NCBI RefSeq assembly: GCF_041206865.1
Contig: NZ_JBGEDP010000001.1
Coordinates: 1,922,001 to 1,986,000 of the forward strand
Direction: 5' to 3'
Length of the DNA stretch: 64,000 nucleotides
Source: Mycobacterium sp. HUMS_12744610
GTDB taxonomy: Bacteria; Actinomycetota; Actinomycetes; Mycobacteriales; Mycobacteriaceae
The notes below the pieces were generated by a model. It was not told the origin of the DNA, ran no database searches, and saw nothing but the letters and a program-made list of their open reading frames with translations. This document shows, piece after piece, positions 62,334-64,000 of this stretch (within the stretch, counting starts at the first letter, position 1; every line of letters begins with the position of its first letter). The position numbers and the translations under genes were made by a program.

Positions 62334-63521
62334 GTGGATTTCTCACGAGTCACCCTGTCGCCCGACGACCGGGACTTCCTGCAGCAGGCCCGCGACTTCC
62401 TGCGTACGCAGGTGACCGAGGAGGTCAGGCGCCGCGACCGCGAGACCGGCGACAACTTCGACGAGGGCGTGCACCTCGCACTCGGCGCCGCGGGCTATCT
62501 GGAGCGCGAGTGGAAGCCGGAGGGCGAGGGCGGCTTCAGCCGGGTGCGTCGCCGGATCTGGGAGCTGGAGAAGCGGCGCGCGCACGTGCCCTGGGTGACC
62601 TGGGGTACCACCGCGATGGTGGCCCGCTCGGTGGCGCGGTTCGGCTCTGCCGAATTGCAGGACGAGGTGCTGCCCGGCGTCTTCAGCGGTCACGTCCGGC
62701 TGTGCCTGGGCTACACCGAACCCGAGGGCGGATCCGACATCGCCACCTGCAAAACCCGCGCGGTGCGTGAGGCGGACGGATCGAGCTGGGTCATCAACGG
62801 CTCCAAGATGTTCACCACCGGAGCCCACAACTGCCAGTACGTCTTCCTCATCACCAACACCGACCCCGACGCCACCAAGCACAAGAGCCTGACGATGTTC
62901 CTGGTGCCGCTGAACTCCCCGGGCATCGAGATCCAGGGCATCCGCACCGTCGACGGCGACCGCACCAACATCGTCTACTACAGCGACGTGCGCGTCGACG
63001 ACAAATACCGGCTGGGCGACGTGAACGGCGGCTGGACGGTGTTGCGCGAGCCGCTCAACGTCGAGCACGGGGCGGTCGCGGCCGCCCCCGACGGGCTGCA
63101 GGACGTCTCGATCATGATGCATCAGGCCGGTTTCATGGCCGCGGCACTGGACAAGGCCGCTGGCAAAGCGACGCAGCAATATCCGGGCGGGCGCCGGCTC
63201 ATCGACGACGCGTCGGTGGCATACCGGTTGGGCCGCACCGCCGCCCGGATGGAAGCGGCCCTGAGCGCGCCGAGCATTTTCGGCCGCGTCGCCCTCGCGC
63301 AGACGATGCGGGACATCTCACCGGATCTGATGGACATCCTCGGCACGGCCTCGGCGCTGCCGCTGGGCACCGACGGCGCGGCCGACGACGGCGCCTCGGA
63401 GTACACCTTCCGGTTCGCGCCGCTGGTCGGGATCTACGGCGGCACCCTGGAGGTGTTCCGCAACATGATCGCCCAGTACGTGCTGGGGCTGGGCAAGCCG
63501 GCCTACGTCCCGGCAAAGTAG
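62334..63521 (+). CDS. Acyl-CoA dehydrogenase, full-length partner
   Basis: Protein of 395 aa. It has LGYTEPEGGSDIATCKTRAV and VINGSKMFTTGAHNCQYVFL for FAD and substrate binding, and the C-terminal YGGTLEVFRNMIAQYVLGL. The paired arrangement with the shorter dehydrogenase gene suggests an alpha2beta2 enzyme like those used for steroid or bulky acyl-CoAs in actinobacteria. GTG 62334 lies 1 bp after the upstream stop. Confidence 0.9.
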   Translation: MDFSRVTLSPDDRDFLQQARDFLRTQVTEEVRRRDRETGDNFDEGVHLALGAAGYLEREWKPEGEGGFSRVRRRIWELEKRRAHVPWVTWGTTAMVARSVARFGSAELQDEVLPGVFSGHVRLCLGYTEPEGGSDIATCKTRAVREADGSSWVINGSKMFTTGAHNCQYVFLITNTDPDATKHKSLTMFLVPLNSPGIEIQGIRTVDGDRTNIVYYSDVRVDDKYRLGDVNGGWTVLREPLNVEHGAVAAAPDGLQDVSIMMHQAGFMAAALDKAAGKATQQYPGGRRLIDDASVAYRLGRTAARMEAALSAPSIFGRVALAQTMRDISPDLMDILGTASALPLGTDGAADDGASEYTFRFAPLVGIYGGTLEVFRNMIAQYVLGLGKPAYVPAK

Positions 63522-63583
63522 CGCGAGCAGACGCAGAACCGCACGAATTCGCTTCGCGGACCGCGATTCTGCGTCTGCTCGCG
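63522..63583. terminator. Perfect hairpin repeat between convergent genes
   Basis: CGCGAGCAGACGCAGAA (63522-63538) and TTCTGCGTCTGCTCGCG (63567-63583) pair over 17 bp with a 28-base loop. It lies 1 bp after one stop and 4 bp before the other gene's stop, so it can act as a shared terminator. It is the same repeat type as at 36244. Confidence 0.75.
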
Positions 63584-63587
63584 AAAC

Positions 63588-64000
63588 TCAGGTCGTGAGG
63601 ATCGTGGCCGCGGCGGTGCCGGGAGCGCCGTACAACTGGGTGAATCCGACGCGCGGCTCGCCCGGAACCTGACGGTCGCCCGCTTCGCCGCGAAGTTGAC
63701 GCACGATCTCGTGGATCTGGCGCAGGCCCGACGCCCCGATCGGCTCACCGTTGGCGATGAGCCCCCCGTCGGTGTTGACGGGCATTGGGCCGCCGATCTC
63801 GGTTGCGCCGTCGGCCAGCAGCTTCTCCTGATCGCCATGCGCGCAGAAGCCGCACTCGGCCATGTGGATGATTTCCGCGCCCGCGTCGGTGTCCTGCAAC
63901 TGGATGACGTCGACGTCGGTGGGGGCCACGCCGGCTTTTTCGAACGCGGCCCGCGCGGCGTACACGGTCGGTGCGAGATCCTCTTCCACCGGCGTGAAGG
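63588..64000 (-). CDS. C-terminal part of a thiolase-like/lipid-transfer protein, truncated by window edge
   Basis: The last 137 codons or so of a leftward gene that continues beyond the window. DVIQLQDTDAGAEIIHMAEC, GFCAHGDQEKLLADG and MPVNTDGGLIANGEPIGASG match the C-terminal domain of SCP2-type thiolases used in sterol and branched-chain degradation, including the His-free GEPIGASG loop. It faces the acyl-CoA dehydrogenase operon. Confidence 0.8.
   Translation of the reverse strand, partial: FTPVEEDLAPTVYAARAAFEKAGVAPTDVDVIQLQDTDAGAEIIHMAECGFCAHGDQEKLLADGATEIGGPMPVNTDGGLIANGEPIGASGLRQIHEIVRQLRGEAGDRQVPGEPRVGFTQLYGAPGTAAATILTT

Overview
This is high-GC DNA from a slow-growing Mycobacterium. 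Synteny with M. tuberculosis H37Rv is clear at both ends of the first half: the left side reads Rv1333-like, rhomboid (Rv1337), murI, Rv1339, rphA, Rv1341 (rdgB), Rv1342c, lprD, and the Rv1350 homologue fabG2 appears at 35.5 kb. A PE_PGRS gene argues against M. avium itself, which lacks this subfamily. I cannot name the species.

Layout. (1) 1-7.06 kb: conserved core genes for peptidoglycan precursor supply, cAMP turnover, RNA and nucleotide maintenance, ending in tRNA-Leu(UAG). (2) 7.04-25.29 kb: an 18.2-kb integrative element inserted in the 3' end of that tRNA, bounded by identical 31-bp att repeats. It carries an integrase, an XRE-type repressor with two adjacent perfect palindromes, an excisionase, small phage-type genes and a DUF3631 replication gene split by an ISL3-family IS. 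It then has a probable toxic small alarmone synthetase with a small partner gene, an HTH plus GNAT-like pair, three decayed Bro-N antirepressor fragments, a cargo of exported proteins, a second intact tyrosine recombinase and a decayed third. I see no convincing capsid, portal, terminase or tail gene, so it looks like a phage satellite or a degenerate prophage rather than a full phage. (3) 25.3-31.7 kb: PE_PGRS, a ferredoxin reductase/DesA3-type desaturase pair, and a stand-alone protein matching only the siderophore-interaction domain of IrtA, behind an IdeR-like box. This interval corresponds to the H37Rv mbt-2/irtAB locus, and the remaining genes of that locus are not here. (4) 31.8-40.6 kb: an acyl-CoA metabolism cluster (kinase-like protein, PPOX protein, frameshifted SDR, acyl-CoA dehydrogenases, fabG2, thiolase, CoA-transferase, GntR regulator). 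(5) 40.7-43.75 kb: an IS630-like element with perfect 29-bp ends and a passenger gene, interrupted by an IS256-family IS. (6) 43.8-64 kb: a large lipid or xenobiotic acyl-CoA catabolic island with five enoyl-CoA hydratase paralogues, four AMP-dependent ligases (one frameshifted), acyl-CoA dehydrogenases, two amidohydrolase-like proteins, a DHDPS-family aldolase/lyase, a TetR regulator, and the end of a thiolase.

How it fits together. The catabolic islands contain the activities for CoA activation, dehydrogenation, hydration, thiolysis or CoA transfer of an acyl substrate. Related inverted-repeat sites ahead of three transcription units near the TetR gene suggest shared control. In the integrative element, overlapping GTGA/ATGA start-stop junctions show compact phage-style operons: a rightward early operon from the excisionase and leftward operons on the right side. 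Several genes are broken (SDR, fadD, secreted protein, DUF3631 gene, IS630 transposase). The single-base frameshifts could be real decay or sequencing error. All identities come from reading the sequence and remembered family features; no database search was run.
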